Assembly: GCA_013400155.1 (NCBI GenBank)
Contig: VXBM01000132.1
Span: forward strand, 459,191 to 523,190
Length of the DNA stretch: 64,000 nt
Source: Helopsaltes ochotensis
Lineage: Eukaryota > Chordata > Aves > Passeriformes > Locustellidae
Direction: 5' to 3'
Numbering within the stretch: position 1 is the stretch's first letter; every line of letters starts with the position of its first letter. The position numbers and the translations under genes were made by a program. This document shows, piece after piece, positions 49,691-64,000 of this stretch. The notes under the pieces are model-generated. The model was given only the letters and a program-made list of their open reading frames with translations, was not told the origin of the DNA and did no database searches.

Positions 49691-50803
49691 TGTTACAAGT
49701 TTCTCCTCTTGACGCATCTAAAAGCTTCATCATTGACTTGGGCTTTTGGAACATGTACCAAAGTTTGACCTAAAGTAATTTAAATGTTACAGATTTGCCA
49801 ATTTCGTAGTTTGATGCTGATTCAGTTATAAGGCTCACAATGTTTTTATTATTCTGCATTTAAAACACATTATTCATAATTTGTTGGAATTTTAAAGGAC
49901 TAAATAGCCAGTAGATGGCACCAATAAATCCTGTTGTGAGACTTAGAATGGCAAGTGTAGTTCTTGTCTTTTTCTCAAATGCATTTTGGAAATGAAAAAA
50001 CTGGACATAACAGCATTATTAACATAATTTATACTTTTTAGTTTACAGTAATAGTTTATGAACAAAATGTTTATCTAAAATCAAGACTCTACTGTGTAAT
50101 TGAACACATAAACTCATGAGGAAGAACACAAAAATATCTTACATTAATTTCCCAGTTATTTAGAAAATCCAGTCATTGATGAGTTAGTGCCCTCTGAGTA
50201 CTTGTGCAGTCTCATGCAGCTGTGTCAGCTTAAACCTTGTTTATAACATTTTCTTCCATAAAGCCTTTAAACTGTAACTCGCCCACCCCAAGTCAGTACA
50301 GCAGTGAAGACTAGAGAATGAATCATATCAAGAAAGCCAGAATGCTGATGCATTGCCATGTATTAACTGCATTACTGGGTACTTGGAGCCCATGTCATCT
50401 TCCTCCCTGAACAAGGTATGTTATTTAGTCTTTAGTCCTTCAAAATATTAGAGCTGTGTGGGTTGTGGCACCCACACAAAAGAAGATGTTGATTTCTTTG
50501 ATGTAAGAAAGATCTCATCTTTCATTTGTCTGTAAATGACAACACCATGCCTTCACAGAATTGCTTTAATAAAACAGTGATTATGCTAATAGTATTTCTT
50601 TCCAAACAGGCTACCTCACCTAGCCTCGGATATTAAGCACGATGCAAACTAAACAGGAAGTACACTTGTAAAGAGTAAACTGTCCTAACAGTTTAAGGCC
50701 AAGGACATTCATTCCTTGTGGACTTCTAGCAGCTGCCTTCACTCCTGAGAAATCCGCAGCCCATCTGGGTGGGTGATAGTAACTGTAGCAGCAACAGTGA
50801 GTA

Positions 50804-50822
50804 TTTTTTTTTTTTTTTTTTT
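50804..50822. repeat. Poly-T tract
   Basis: About 19 consecutive T bases in intergenic sequence. Confidence 0.95.
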
Positions 50823-52256
50823 GACAGAGCCCGTCTTGTCCCATTGTTTCTTGGCTGGAGTTGTACTCAACTTAGACAATGTCACATAGGTTGGGGAAAA
50901 AAAAATACGTGTTTCAGAGCATGATTCATTTCCTATGGAAAAGACTGATACAAACCAAGTGATCTGTTAGAGTGGACAGGCAAGACATAGGTGATTCTAA
51001 CAGCAAAGCAGAAAATCCTGGCTTAATGGTGTATATTTTAGCTTTGGGTTTTGCTCCCTCCAAAACATCCACCCATTAACTTGAGTTGAACAGTCCCTTT
51101 CAATACAATGTGCAATTATCAAAGCAGGAGTCACTTCACACACATTTCAAATGCTGTTCTTTAAGTTGGTAGTTCAAGATGTTTATTGAAACATGAGGAT
51201 GCTAGAGATACAAGAAAACAATAGCTGTGGAAGTTCAGAGGCAACTACTACAAGGTGATTCATGTCAGGCTATTAAAGGCAGACTAATGAGCACCCACAG
51301 CAGTGTTTCAGGACATTGGTAACTATATCCATCCCATTACCAGCTAATGCATCATCTCTCCTCATCATAACCTGTGCTTCAGGGACTTCCCAGGTTCTGA
51401 TGAACTATGTAACAGAGTACCTTATACAAAAAAACCCAGATCTGCCTGTAAGTACATCCTCTCAAAACCTCCTCCCAGTGGGATTTCTGCAGTAGCAGAT
51501 TCACTATTTGCTAAAATGTGAAGGAAGAGTTCAGATAAGCACAAATTTTTCATTATTATTACTTCCCAATTTTTTAATAGCATTTCTTTTAAATCCTGTG
51601 GAATAAAGTTGTTGTTAATGTGTAAAAAATTAATTAGAAAGTCTCATGATCACTTCCATTATCTATACAAACAGAACAGCAAGTAATTTTTTTTTGTCAC
51701 TGTTTATGATAACAAACCTTATTTTCATAATGGTTTTAAATGCTCAGAAATAATGCTTTTCCTAAGCCTGTTTGCAGGTGCTCCTGAACTATTATAAATG
51801 GAAACATCATGCAGAATACTAAGTATGTTTTCAGCTGAGACATACAGTTTTGCCTGAGATCAATGCACAATACAAAAATGAGTCACACTTTAGATCTTAT
51901 AGTAAGTATAACCACATAAGAACTAATTTGTCAGGTTAATAAAATCTGCTACACTCCAGGACTTGTGTCAGCATTACTGTTTTAAATTAGGATTTGCAAA
52001 ATAGTGTTCTGAAACCAGTTATACCATGGCCTGGAAAATAGTGCTGACCACTCTTAAGACTTCCAAATTATATAAACCTCATTTTCTTAGTCTCCTTCCA
52101 TGTTTTTTCATCCTTGATGTTTAAGATCAACCGTCATATAACCAGTCAATGTCTGGAAACTAAGCCTTTCCATCCAGGCATTTGCAGTCAGATTATGGAG
52201 ACAACTGTGTGAGCATGGAAGCATCTCAAATAAAAATTTTAGCAGAAAATAAAATA

Positions 52257-52385
52257 ATGGAATTATAGAATGGTTTGGGCTGTAAACCATGGGCAGGGAC
52301 ATCTTCAAACAGACCAGGTTGCCTAGAGCCCCATCCAACCTGGCCTTAAACACCTGCAGGGATGGGGCAAGTGGAACATGCAATA
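52257..52385 (-). mobile_element. Degenerate CR1 LINE 3'-region fragment
   Basis: The plus strand has ATTATAGAATGG, then GACCAGGTTGCCTAGAGCC, CCCATCCAACCTGGCCTT and CTGCAGGGATGGGGCA, the reverse complement of a CR1 3' end with many changes. Confidence 0.85.
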
Positions 52386-55300
52386 TTGTCAGGCAAAAAA
52401 ATTAAAATAGACAGAGCCAATAATGAATGAGATAAGAAAGATTTTAATATGTGTCCTTAGTAATCTCAGTAGGTGATAAACAGGAAAAAGAAAAGTGTAA
52501 TTAGCAAGGGTTGAGTCTAACCATAAAAATTCTTTGGTTTTTTTTAATATATCTAGTTAACATTCAATTTTGTCTTCCCAACTGGCATGCCAGAGTTTCA
52601 ATAATTCACAGATGTCATCAACTATGACAACAGACAGTTTGAGACACAAGCAGGCAGACAAAGGACTAACCACTACTCTCATGTATTTTTACATGACTTT
52701 TGTACAAAGTGTACTGATTTCATGTTTTTTCTTTCATTTCCCTTCTTGGACTTTCTGACATATAACTGATTTTTATATGTCAACTTGAAGATGAAAGAGG
52801 AGGCCAAAAGTCAGAAATGAAAGCTTCAGATAGAGAAAGATGGCCAGAAGCCATTAGGGGAGGGACAGAGGTGCAGGGTTCTCCAATGCATAGGGATGAG
52901 AAGCAGAGGAAGAAGGCCAGGAGGCTCTTTGCTTCTCTGAGAAGAGTGTACAGGATTCTGGGTGAGAGCTTACTTGCTGGATGCAATGGAAATGATAAAG
53001 CTCTGCTGTGGGAAATTGCTAGGGATCTTACAAAGCATCCAAAATGGCAAAGCAAAGCAAAAAGGTGGCATATAAGCAAAAAGAAAAGGGAAGCCTGAAA
53101 TATTAAGAGGGATTTATGCCTCTCTGTAACACAGGCACCCTAACCCACCCTTCTCAGACCACTGGGTCATAAAGGCCTGTGGTCTTGTTCGGGAAATATG
53201 GCAGAGAGGTATCCATGAAGCATTCCCTATTACAAAGAGAAAGTGAAAGGCACTCATGCCATCAACTCCTGGATCCTAGAAACCTTATGAGACAAAGATA
53301 CACTTAGGGTTCATGGGAAACTTCCTTGCCAACAGCAGCCTAACCATCATCATTATCTCTGTCCTCAGAGGACCCAAACTGCCCTCGAATGATAGAGATG
53401 TCCTTGTCTCCTTCATGGAGATACTCTTGTGCATGATGTGATGCCTTTGTTCTGCAACAGAACACAATTCAGAGCCTCCCAGTAGCAGGGGACAATGACT
53501 TAGAAAGGGATAACTGCTCATTGTTGTATTTAACTGTTTTCCAAGTTTGACACAGGGCTTTAATTTTAGTCCTGCATTGCAATAAGTTGCATTTCTACCT
53601 CTGCTGGGCCATATGGGCACAAAAGACCACAGTGAGCCACCCTGTGCCACCAGTTGTCACCTCATGCAGTGATGATCCTTTACTCAAACTTTCAGGCAGT
53701 TTAAGAACCATCCAAAAGGTTCAATTTGGGTCATGACATGCTGGAAGTATGCATTCTCCTGGAACATTGTTTTTCATGGTTGCATTTAGTGGTAAATTTG
53801 GAACTACATTCGATGTCTGGCCTAGTTTCAGAGTGGTATCATTCTGTAGAACCAATACTTTCATGGTGAAAAGTGAAGATAGGCAAAACAATGGCAGCAT
53901 AGGAGCAGAGGCCGTAGGTCTGCTGAGCAGCAAGCTGGGGAGGCTGATCATGGCTGGGAGCCACTCCAGACCTAAGGATACTGACAACACTTAAGGGAAT
54001 GGGCCAACCAATCCATGTGAAGAGGAGCATGGACATCCAGAGATGGCAACCCTGTTTACAGAGATCAGAAAGAGAAAGAAATTCCATACCAAAGGTATTA
54101 TAATACACCTCCTGGGAACCCTTTCAAAATGTAGAGCAAAATCAATAGACAAGTGAAAAATCAGTTTAACTCACCCAATTCAATTTCTGATGGAAATGCA
54201 ATTGGAATAATGTTACTAGAATATTTCAGTCTGGCCCTTGGATTCATAAATCCTTCATAAATTCAATTGTCCTGTCTCTTCTTTGTGCATCAGATGTCAC
54301 AACAGCTAGCATAAGTACTTAGAAACTTCATTCTTCACCATTCAAGCAGTTATTTGCTCTGGAACAAAGGGACTGAAATTAAATAACAGACAAAGACAGC
54401 ATTTTTTCCTATTCTCCCCTTTGCATGTGCATTATACAAACACATGCCTCATTATTTTGCACCAAATTAATTCAACTTCCTTAGAGAAACTCAGGTGAAA
54501 CTGTTTAAGAAAGTGTTATGGAGTAATTTATTCTAAAAACACATACTACAATTTTAATAGAAGTAAATAACAACTTCTGTTATCACATCAAAAATTTTCA
54601 TGTATTCATTGATTTACACAGATATAACCAGAACAACGATTTTATCCAATGGACTGACATCCCATAATCTCATAATTTGTATATTTCCCTTGTTCCATTC
54701 TTCTCTCTGTGCCTTTTCTGGCACAATATATGTTTTCTGCATCTCTGCCAATTGCATTGTGTCTTTTCCTCTGCCACTAGAAAATACAAGGTTTCTACAC
54801 TCCTGGGAGTAAAGTGAATAATTCAGCTAAGCTTTTGTTTGAGCTCTACAAGAACTGTGTGAGTGAAACTGTTGAATGCCAGGAATGAGTTCTCAAATTT
54901 CTACCAATTTGGAAAAATCTAAAGTTGCTTTATATACAGGAGCTCTAGCTGTGTCAATTGAAGTGCTGGTTTTAAACTGTTTTTGAATTTGAAAGCAATA
55001 AAAAGGGAAGAAAATCAAACCTGCATTACTAAAGCTTTTTACTTTCAGATTAATTTGTAGTAAAGTAACATGGTTTCTTCTAGATTGTGTACTATTGTAG
55101 GAGAACAATAGCAGCATAATCCATGTTGAATGAATGCAGCCAAAGGCTCACTAATGAACACAGAAAAGTCATTTTTCGGTATAAAAAGTGTTTATAAAAT
55201 ATTGACTAAAATTATAGAAAAGTTATTTTTATGTTGTATAAAATTATATAAGCAAAACTGTAGGAAAAACTACAAACCCATTGATTTGAGCCCACGGTTA

Positions 55301-58300
55301 AGTCACTTTGTATCACAATGCCAATATAAAGTGTATAGAGTGTACAAGCCATACTCACTTTAAAGTTTTTATGCTAACAAAGTAGACAATGTGGTATGCA
55401 ATGGCCTTAGTAGTAGTGAAAATTAGTGTCTCTTGAATCAAAACTTACCTTTGCTAAATGCAACCAAAATGGTCAGTTAATGGATGGAGGAAGATGTCAC
55501 GCAGACCTATCACCAGAGAGTTTTAAATTATTTTAGATATATGGAAGAAAATCAGAGTACAAAAAATTTATTCTAAATTGCACCAGTGTAACTAAGCAAA
55601 GCGTAAAATTATCTGTCATGTCAAGACGGAAATCATTGTTTCTTTTGATCTCAAAGACATCCCAAATACCCAGCAGAAGTGGAAGATGCAATTACTTTTC
55701 TAAGAGTACAACAGGCAGTCCCAGAGCACTGTCAAGATCTATTTTGTTATACTACACATGTCAAAAAAGTGGCCACGTGGACTTGCTCGAACAAATCTCC
55801 AACAGGTTCTTGAGTGCACAGAAATGTATCTGAGTGCCACTGACAGTTCAAGAATGTGGGTTAAACCCCACATGAATTTGAAGAGAAGCAGTCCAAAGAA
55901 CTGAGAAGAAATGAGGATCCCCTGAGCTAATAAGAAAAGATCATAATTTTGCTACTGAAGAGCTACTGGACCAGCACAGTTTTATTGCAGAGGGAAGTGG
56001 TTGTTTTGTTCCTGTGTGTTCACCAGGGGTGAACATGCATATGTGCCATGTGTGCAGCACGGATGGTCTAGGACAAGGATCCTGGAGCAGGTATTGGAGC
56101 TAAGGGATTTGGCAGCATAAATTCACCCTGTGGTGAAAATGCATTTGTAACATGAAATACCAGTAAGAGATTATTAGACAGAAATTAAAAATACCTGTAT
56201 CATGAAGGCATAAGAAACTATTTCTCACCATGGATGCAAGTAATTAATACATTGTAAGAAAAGACAGCATGCAGACAGATGGGCAGCAGTGATGACAGCA
56301 ATTTCATGCTGGGGAAAAAAAATATATATCTATATACCAGTATATATTCTGGAAGTTATTCTGTTGTATTTGTTAATTATTCCTCTAAATTGTCAAAAGA
56401 TATCAGGCACAGACCAGGGACAGAAAATCCTTATCAGATATGAACTCCTAGCTAGAGCAGAAATGGGCATAACGTGTTGGCCCCCTGCAATGATTTTAAA
56501 CGTTAGTTCATCTGAAAGGTAGTTTTGAATCAGAAATATGAATAATGAATATCATTTGCATAGGACACTATACATGTATATTAATATTGAACTCCCTACA
56601 TTCCAACAGTTCCCAGAGGTGATGATACTGCTTGAGTGGATGTTAAGTGAGTTAATGAGAATTAATTTTGCCCCTGTGCTGGGCAGCTGTGATCATGAGC
56701 TTTAGTTTTGCCAGGCCCATGTCTGAATTAGTAAAAATTGTGCTCTCAATAATATAATAATGCATCTAATAATTTGCTGCAATACATATGTCATATTAAT
56801 AGTCTGAATAAAGTGGAAAAAATTTCTAGAAGGGAACCAATTTGAGGGCAAAGGAGATGCTACTTCATTGAAGAAAGGTTGGTTTAGGGACTTGGACAGG
56901 GCACAACACCCAATGTTTTAGGTTCAAATCAGTCCTTGAGTCAGGCAAACTGAACATTAAGCCACCTACTAAGTATGACCTGGAAAGTTCTACTTGCCTT
57001 GCATGGACAAGCCCATTATTTAATTTCCTGGTAAAACCAGATACAGATGAACATGAATAATTTCACGCCTTTTGTATCTGACAGCTCTTCATAGCTGATA
57101 AAGAATAGGCTGCTGCTTAGCTATGGTGCGTTTTCCTAAGCTGCTTTTTGATTGTGAGCAAACTGTTTTTTCTATCCATGCAGTAATATCCCAGACATGT
57201 TTCCCTGTATCCAAATATGTGGGTGTTTTGCAGAGGTTAATGGAAATTAAATTAAAGCTGAATAAAACTGATTATAATGCAAGAATGTGCAAGCAACGCT
57301 AATTAATACAACTGGCAGCATGGCTCAGTCTTGCCCTGTGACACCACTCTCTTTCTCCCTCAATCCCATTTTTTTTCCTAAGCAGAGACCCACAGCAACC
57401 TAAAGCTGCTTGTTTTATACAGTCTTGAATGGATAGATATACAGCAGCATCCCACTCGGGACTTAAATTATATTCAGCCCTCCAGAAAGAAATTAAAAGC
57501 TATTATATTCTTCCTTTTTCCTTCTTGCTTATGAACATCCTAGTTCTACCACTAAGATTACAGTATTTCCTAGATTTTAGTGTTTGTTGAGTTTTTCTCT
57601 GCAAGAAGTTGTTGCAAACAAACTTGGATTTTATCTAGATTAAGTGACATATATCAAAAAATGTTATTTCTGGTGGACCAGCTCACTCTTTGTCTTATAT
57701 TAATGACCCAGCCTTGCCATCAGCTTACCAAAGGGCAGAAGAATGGCTTTTAACTATGGATAGTATGCACAGGCTACCTGAAAAAACCCCTTGAAAATCA
57801 GACAGAGGGATTTGAAAACTGGAGGGTGGTAACAGGACAGAACGAGATCTTGCATCCCTGCATCTTAGAGTACATCTTATTTCTTGTTAGCACCTTTTCC
57901 ACATGCTTCACTGAGCCAATCTGGAAAGGAGGCACCTGAGGAGGCACCTGAGAAGGCACTGGTGCAATGAGGGATGCTTGGCCCGAGGACAACGAAGGTT
58001 TAGTTTTGAAACACTGCAGTGTATTGAGTTCCTCAAAATATTTGCCTGATTACAAAGTGAAGAGTACTGTGGATACACTGCGTACACATTATCGTAGCTC
58101 ATGTAGCACCTCCTAAGCATTACTTTTAGAAATGCCATCTCAGTACATATTCCCCAGAGACACGAGTGGAATAGAGTCCATTAAATTTAAGCTTTGGCAG
58201 CTTTGCTTGCAACAAGACCCGACCCCTTCTCCCCCACAGTCACTTCTTGCACCTACAAAGACTCCAGTTGCAAGATACTGTCTGATTCCAGATTTTGAAG

Positions 58301-61300
58301 CATCCTGTCTGTAGGATTCCCATGGGCTGTTACACGCCTGACTGCTGGACTATGGCTTCCTTGTGCACCTAAATCCTTTTTATTTTTGGCACATCTGAAA
58401 GCCATTCCTTTGATACTATTCTTCCTTTTCCACAGGAAAGAAACCAGTTGCTGTGTCAGCATCCTGGCCAGGAATCAAAGAGAACAAGCTACATGTCAGG
58501 CAACACCCGGGGCACAGACTATTAAGATGGGGGTGATATTTCAGCAAGAGCCTTTCTGGTAGTAAAGAAAAGATATAATGAAAATTTCATGTGATTTTGG
58601 AAAAAAATAAGAAGTACTATCTGTAAAAGTTATGAGTTTATTTTTATGGCAGAGGTCAAACAACACTACAGCTACTTTTCCATCCTATGCTCTCCAGTTC
58701 AGACAGGAGTAACAGCTTTTTTTAGCTATGTATTCTAGTTGCCTCATGGCATCTTACTAGAGAAAGTGTCTCAGATTTCCAGTGTCTTCCACTTTAGCTG
58801 TGACAGCAACCACAAACTCTTCCATTTATAGTTACAGAGGTACAACTGTATTTTGACCTCATAATCTCTCTTTGGCAAGTACACTGATTTCTTATGAGAA
58901 TATATGTATTTTACCTTCTTTCATATGACCAAACAGTCCATGAGCCACAACCTGAGGACATCAGATACAGAAATATTTTGATTCCATGAATAGCAGATGT
59001 GGGAACCATTCATTATACCTTTGCACTCTTTGATCTCAACTTTAAAAGCTCACCCAACCACAAACACAGGAATGTGAAATACATGGAGCAATAAACAGAC
59101 ACTTTAAAATTTTTCTTTATTTTCATTTTCAAATTTAAGGTCAATTTCATTAATTTGCAGAGAGTACAAAAATGTTCCCATTAGTCTAGTTTGAATTTAG
59201 ATGTATTTGTAAATAAAACTAAGCCTGCTTTTTCAAATACCGTTTGTGTGCACAAATTATGTAGCTCATTCTTTTCATAAGGCATGTAAAACAGATTTCA
59301 GTTCAAACATTAAAATATTTTACACTTGGGTATCAGAATTACAAACAGAAATTAAAGGTTCTCAAAAAAATGTGCCTGAACTGCAGAAGTACACACTAAA
59401 AACATAACAATATACACATGCAGAGACATGCACAAATAAATATCTATGTACATGAACATACTATGAAGATCAAAAATACCTGTGTCCTGGTTTTTATGAA
59501 ATCTCAGTCATTTAACTAACAAGAATGCATGATTAACGCAGTACTCATATATTGCTTACACAATAATTGTAGTTTCCTATTTATGTAAGTATAAAATCAT
59601 TTCAGTCACACAGTAAAATTGTGTGTCTTCCAGTCACTGCCCTATAGTGATGCTGAAATGATGAAATACATTAATGAATCATAAGGGAGAAGATGAAGGA
59701 ATAGTGCAAGATAAAGCAGTATTGAGTCTTTGAGAAGATTAATTTGCCACATGATTGGTAACTTTAAATCTTCTCTCTTCTTTATCCTCTTTCTTTTGAA
59801 TGATTCCATTTCTCACATATTGGAAGAAGATAGATCAAGATATATAGGAAAACCCGATGTATATAATGTGTTGGAATTGTGGAAACGTGACAAATTTTCA
59901 TTCTGTTTAAGAACTTAGATAAATCATAAGAACACACCATCTGTTGGCAAATCATTCCAGCAGAAAGTGTGTTGTTTCAATACACCTGTAGAAATCTTCA
60001 TGTGCAGCCAAGGGACATCAAACAAATTGTGTGGCAATGTCTTTTTGGGGAAAATTATGTTTCAAAAATCCTGGCCTGTAAGACAGAGATGCCCACAGGT
60101 CCTTTATCTGAAAGTCCATGTCTTTTAACATGGTTATATTTTATTTGATGTCTTTGAGCCATTTATATTTGAAAGATGATGCTCAAAGAACAGACCCTGT
60201 AAATAAGACTCCCTATTTATAAGAAGGCCACCTGGAGTGAAAATGTCCAGATGATTCTTTGGGCATGCTTCTTCCACTGAAACCAGCATGGGAATCCATT
60301 AAGAGGACTTCAAATTGTCTGAAGTGATATAGATTAGAGTCTATCACCCTAATTATACAGAGTGGTGTATTATTTTATAAACAAATTGGTTGTTTCTACT
60401 GGTGGATATATCTAGTAGAAGGAAAGTAAATATAAGTATATCCCAATCTGTGTACAGAGGCAAGATCCACATCTTCACAACATGCTCTTAGTTTTATTAA
60501 GGTCATTGGAAGTTTGCACATCAAACACTAAGAAGCCACCTAGGACATAATGTAATTTCTTTTCAGTTACTGCCTAATGAATAAGAACAGTAATGTATTA
60601 CATGAAGAGAGTGCATAAAATTGCTTGTTACTAAACATGGCTTTTATCACAGGAGTTGGATCCAATCTTTGAATGTCATAAAGTTAAGTTTCAGGATAGA
60701 AACAGGTTTAGGGGTTATTGGAGTAGCTCAGGAACGTTACCATGAGCAGTCCAGGGCAGGCAGCATCTGCCCCTCATCAGCTGCCACCCTGATGGGGCAT
60801 GTGGTCAGCATGAGCAAGGTCTGTGCTACTGCCCAGATAATTGTGTCTCCTGCACACGATCCAGTCACATCTCATGCTCAGAATGTAAGATTTAAGAGCT
60901 GCCTCCCTGGTGGCTGCTGGCATGAGCCAGGGCTGCTCCACGTGCCATGCAGCTCATGAGCTTCCTTCTGTGGTGTGACCCAAGCTGTCTGACACAACTG
61001 ATCAGCACACCATCACTAAATTATTTCTTAGCTAATAAATAATGTCACTGCCAGGTGTCCTTTGTTCTTGCATCTACTCACTCTACTGTGGTATCAACCC
61101 AAGGCCACAATCTCTGGAACAGCTTTTAACACAACAAACCTTCTCTTTTGCCTTCCTTCAAAATCCTGTTTACCTTTAAAGACGTCAGGATCATTATTCA
61201 CTTTCTGTAGCTTTCTTGTATCATACAGGTTTATACTGCACTCTCTCTGCAAGCAAATCCTTTTAGAATATGCTATGGTATGCAAAATTCTGGTTTTAAC

Positions 61301-61496
61301 TCTGGATTCCAGTTTGCCTTTTTGCTGAAGAAATTAATAAACAATTCCTATTGCATAGACTTGTTGTACGACAAGGAAAATAACTCATACGCCTAAGCAG
61401 CAAGCTATTAAAATGATCCTAAAACAAAATAAACTAGGGTTCGTTCACAATCCTATTCATACTTGTTTGTCTTTTAAATGGCCCTTTAAGGATACT

Positions 61497-61512
61497 AATA
61501 TATATCCATATA

Positions 61513-61546
<34 letters not shown>

Positions 61547-61553
61547 CATACAC
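61497..61553. repeat. (TA)n microsatellite with TG interruptions
   Basis: TATATCCATATATATATGTG followed by TGTATATA repeats and ACATACAC. Confidence 0.95.
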
Positions 61554-63781
61554 GTCTGATAGGGGAGGCAAATAAATTTACCTCTTTTATCTTCATAAAC
61601 ATGCAAACTCACAGAGACTATATATTATTACTTCCATATTAAGAAGTAATATATTAAATTAATTCCTAGACTTTACTATACTGAACATTTATATTCCTTT
61701 TAGAAATATATCTATGATAATCATAGAGTACATGTACAGGATGCTCAGAATGTATTAAATAAGTTCTGCACAGTGAAATAATTATATCTTTTCTAAGAAA
61801 ATTACTTTTTTTAACTGATAATAGAATACAACTTTAAAAATTGTGGTTATTTTCATGTAATGGTGATGGTAACTTTTTTCCAAGTCAGACTGGGCTTCAA
61901 CATAATCAAAGGGGCATTTATAAAACAACCAAGTAGCCACAACTCTACTCACCAGTTAAGACTAGGACCTTCAAGCAAGGCTGATCAATATGAAAGATAC
62001 TGTTTTTAAGACTGAAATTATGTCAATATGAACAATAAATTAAAACTAAGTAATTGAAAATTTAGTATATAAAAATGTTACTGTATGATTTAACTATATA
62101 TAACCAATATATATTGTTGGAAAGAGATTTAGTGGGAGACTAGACTTTAGTCTCACTTTCTTGAGATGTCTGGGTTTGTGTTTTAAAACATGTGAGTGTT
62201 TTAAATTAACACTGTGGGTTTGAATGTGCACACAGAAAACCCCTTTATGACTAAAAATGTAGGTTCATTTGTTCATTTCCTGGCTTTAATTGGGATGAGC
62301 TGTATCCCTTATTATCCAGCCTCAATCTTAACAGCAATGCAGAAAAGGACATATACAAGGGAAAACACAGAAATTATTAAAAAGCAAACATCATGAATTT
62401 CTGTGTATGTCTGTGTAGGGCCACTGCTTTAGACAAACAATGTCTGAAGATCCTACAGTGCTTGTAGCTGGTTTCCACAAGACCTGCTTCTGGAGGCATT
62501 CAGTAGCAGCTGTCAACTGCACTCAACCTGGAACACCTAGAGATCTTCATGTCTTCAGTGACTGACACTTAAAGTGCAGTGAAGCTTTGTTAAGTCGATC
62601 CTCACCTGAAATTTTCTTCATTAATTGGCACAATTCTTTGTTTTTCTTCTGTCACTTTGTCTGATGCCTTTTGTAACATTAATGGCGCCTTCTTGTGTGG
62701 ACATTTTCTGTGTGTCCCATTTACTCTGTGAGAGTTTTAAACAGTACAATGAGTTCTACAATGACAATGGAAAGAGTCACTGATGATTAACCCCTAATTT
62801 ACAAAAACAGTTCTACTTAATAAACAGAATGCCTCCAGCATCCTTCACACGCACTGTGAAGCAGAGCAACTTCCTTATTCAGCATGGACACAAGCTTTTA
62901 TATCTGCTACAAAGGCAGTGGGTGTCAGTAGGCTTTGGCTCAACCTTCTTGACTACAATTATCATCTCTGCATGTGTGTACTATGAAAGCAGGGAAAATA
63001 AATCTGGTTTCAGTCCAGAAGTCAAAATTAGAAGTTGTTTTGATGTCACTGAGAGTAATGCATCACTAGCCTGAGATAGAATTTTCTGTACTTGATTTTA
63101 TGTTTCTGATGTGAAAATATAGTTTTAAAGCAACACTTACTTCTGCCTGTGTAGAAGACCCAAGCACAATATATATACTTTTCATACTTTCATCAGTTTA
63201 TTTTCAATATTCAAAAAAAGTCAGTCTGTCTGAGTCATGTGAGAACATCCCTAATTTAAATTTATATTTTTCCACCTTCCAGACTGTCTTCTTGTTGCCA
63301 TTAGCAATGCACTATAACACACAGGAAACTGGATAGGTCTAACAAAGTGTACCCAGATCTGGGCTGAGAGAGACACAGCTGAGTTGGGTGGGTTTGATTA
63401 TTGCATTGCCAGTGTTCCATGAGACTATTTGTTGGTGTAAGGAATGCCAGGTAAATTAGGCATTATTTACAAGATAAAATAATGTCTGATAAAATTCAGA
63501 CACTGACATAAGTGGAAGGTAGATATATATCGCAGAGCAACACTTGGAGTTAATTCGCTGCTGTGTATTATTTCACATTTCTGCAGCCTGAATACACCTG
63601 CTCCTTTGCTATCTACTCTCCCAGTGCTACTGTTCATGCAAGTATTTGCCACAGACTATGAGAATTAAACCAGATTATTGTCAGTCAGGGACCTAATCTG
63701 GATATCACCATTTTTCTGGGAGAGGTGCCTGACCAACCTGTTACCTTCACTAGAAGTAGCACTCCTTTCTTTATTACTATC

Positions 63782-63812
63782 TTCATCATCACCATCATCA
63801 TCATCATCTTTT
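63782..63812. repeat. (CAT)n trinucleotide repeat
   Basis: About nine CAT units with one CAC interruption. Confidence 0.9.
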
Positions 63813-64000
63813 GGCTCTAATTTGTTCTGACATTACTGTCACGAGAGGATAATAAAGTTTCCCAGATACAGTCAGTGTCAAACCTTTTCCCTTTCAACAG
63901 CACAAGCCTTACCCTGTCATAACCAAGTATGAAGGGATAAGACAGACAGCTGCTTTAGAGAGGTGACATGATTTATCCCCTGCTAGCCCACAGGCCGATG

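Larger units (their letters stand above)
47450..64000. other. Intergenic region upstream of FZD6, no gene supported
   Basis: About 16.5 kb of AT-rich sequence. It contains one CR1 remnant, a poly-T tract, microsatellites and short ORFs lacking recognisable domains. BAALC is the next gene in other vertebrates; its conserved last-exon peptide was not seen, so it probably lies further right. Confidence 0.6.

Noticed and set aside
57921..57962. Triplicated GAGGCACCT-like units
   Set aside because: Only about three short imperfect copies; ordinary slippage that creates a Leu/Cys/Arg repeat in a chance ORF.
47450..64000. Possible BAALC exon upstream of FZD6
   Set aside because: Expected by synteny, but the conserved C-terminal peptide was not found in any frame I examined.
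1..64000. CRISPR arrays, bacterial operons, tRNA or rRNA genes
   Set aside because: The sequence is clearly vertebrate nuclear DNA. I saw no regularly spaced repeats of CRISPR type and no tRNA or rRNA signature by eye; a covariance-model scan would be needed to exclude small RNAs.

Overview
The window looks like a bird nuclear chromosome, probably a songbird (passerine). The two recognisable genes have vertebrate exon-intron structure with GC-rich first exons. Interspersed repeats are mostly truncated CR1-type LINE tails, and there are two avian-style retroviral LTRs. The songbird placement is my inference from the LTR type. Two runs of N (7145-7433 and 46333-46865) fall in the GC-rich 5' ends of the two genes.

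Layout. Positions 1-710 are probably the 3' end of a convergent plus-strand neighbour; SLC25A32 is expected there by synteny. Positions 723-7144 hold CTHRC1 on the minus strand: four coding exons, with the start codon lost in the first gap. Positions 8373-10318 hold a minus-strand solo LTR interrupted by a second, plus-strand solo LTR, and both have 5-bp target-site duplications. Positions 10319-18750 are intergenic, with a CR1 remnant and a poly-T/TG tract. Positions ~18750-46005 hold FZD6 on the minus strand: a long 3' UTR and six coding exons encoding 709 residues, with a first coding intron of about 17 kb. Positions ~46050-47450 are the CpG-rich FZD6 promoter region, with the second gap and a 12-bp minisatellite. 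Positions 47450-64000 show no gene I can support. BAALC, the next gene in other vertebrates, was looked for and not seen.

FZD6 and CTHRC1 lie head-to-tail on the same strand, as in mammals. Both act in Wnt/planar cell polarity signalling: FZD6 is a seven-pass Frizzled receptor, and CTHRC1 is a secreted collagen-repeat glycoprotein known to stabilise Wnt-Frizzled-ROR2 complexes.

Points of most interest: a GC-AG intron in FZD6; a 302-bp direct duplication with one mismatch, the second copy ending 65 bp from the first FZD6 coding exon; a G-run at that exon's splice donor; the nested LTRs; and poly(A) signals facing each other 33 bp apart at the CTHRC1 3' end. I found no novel multi-gene system, and none is claimed.
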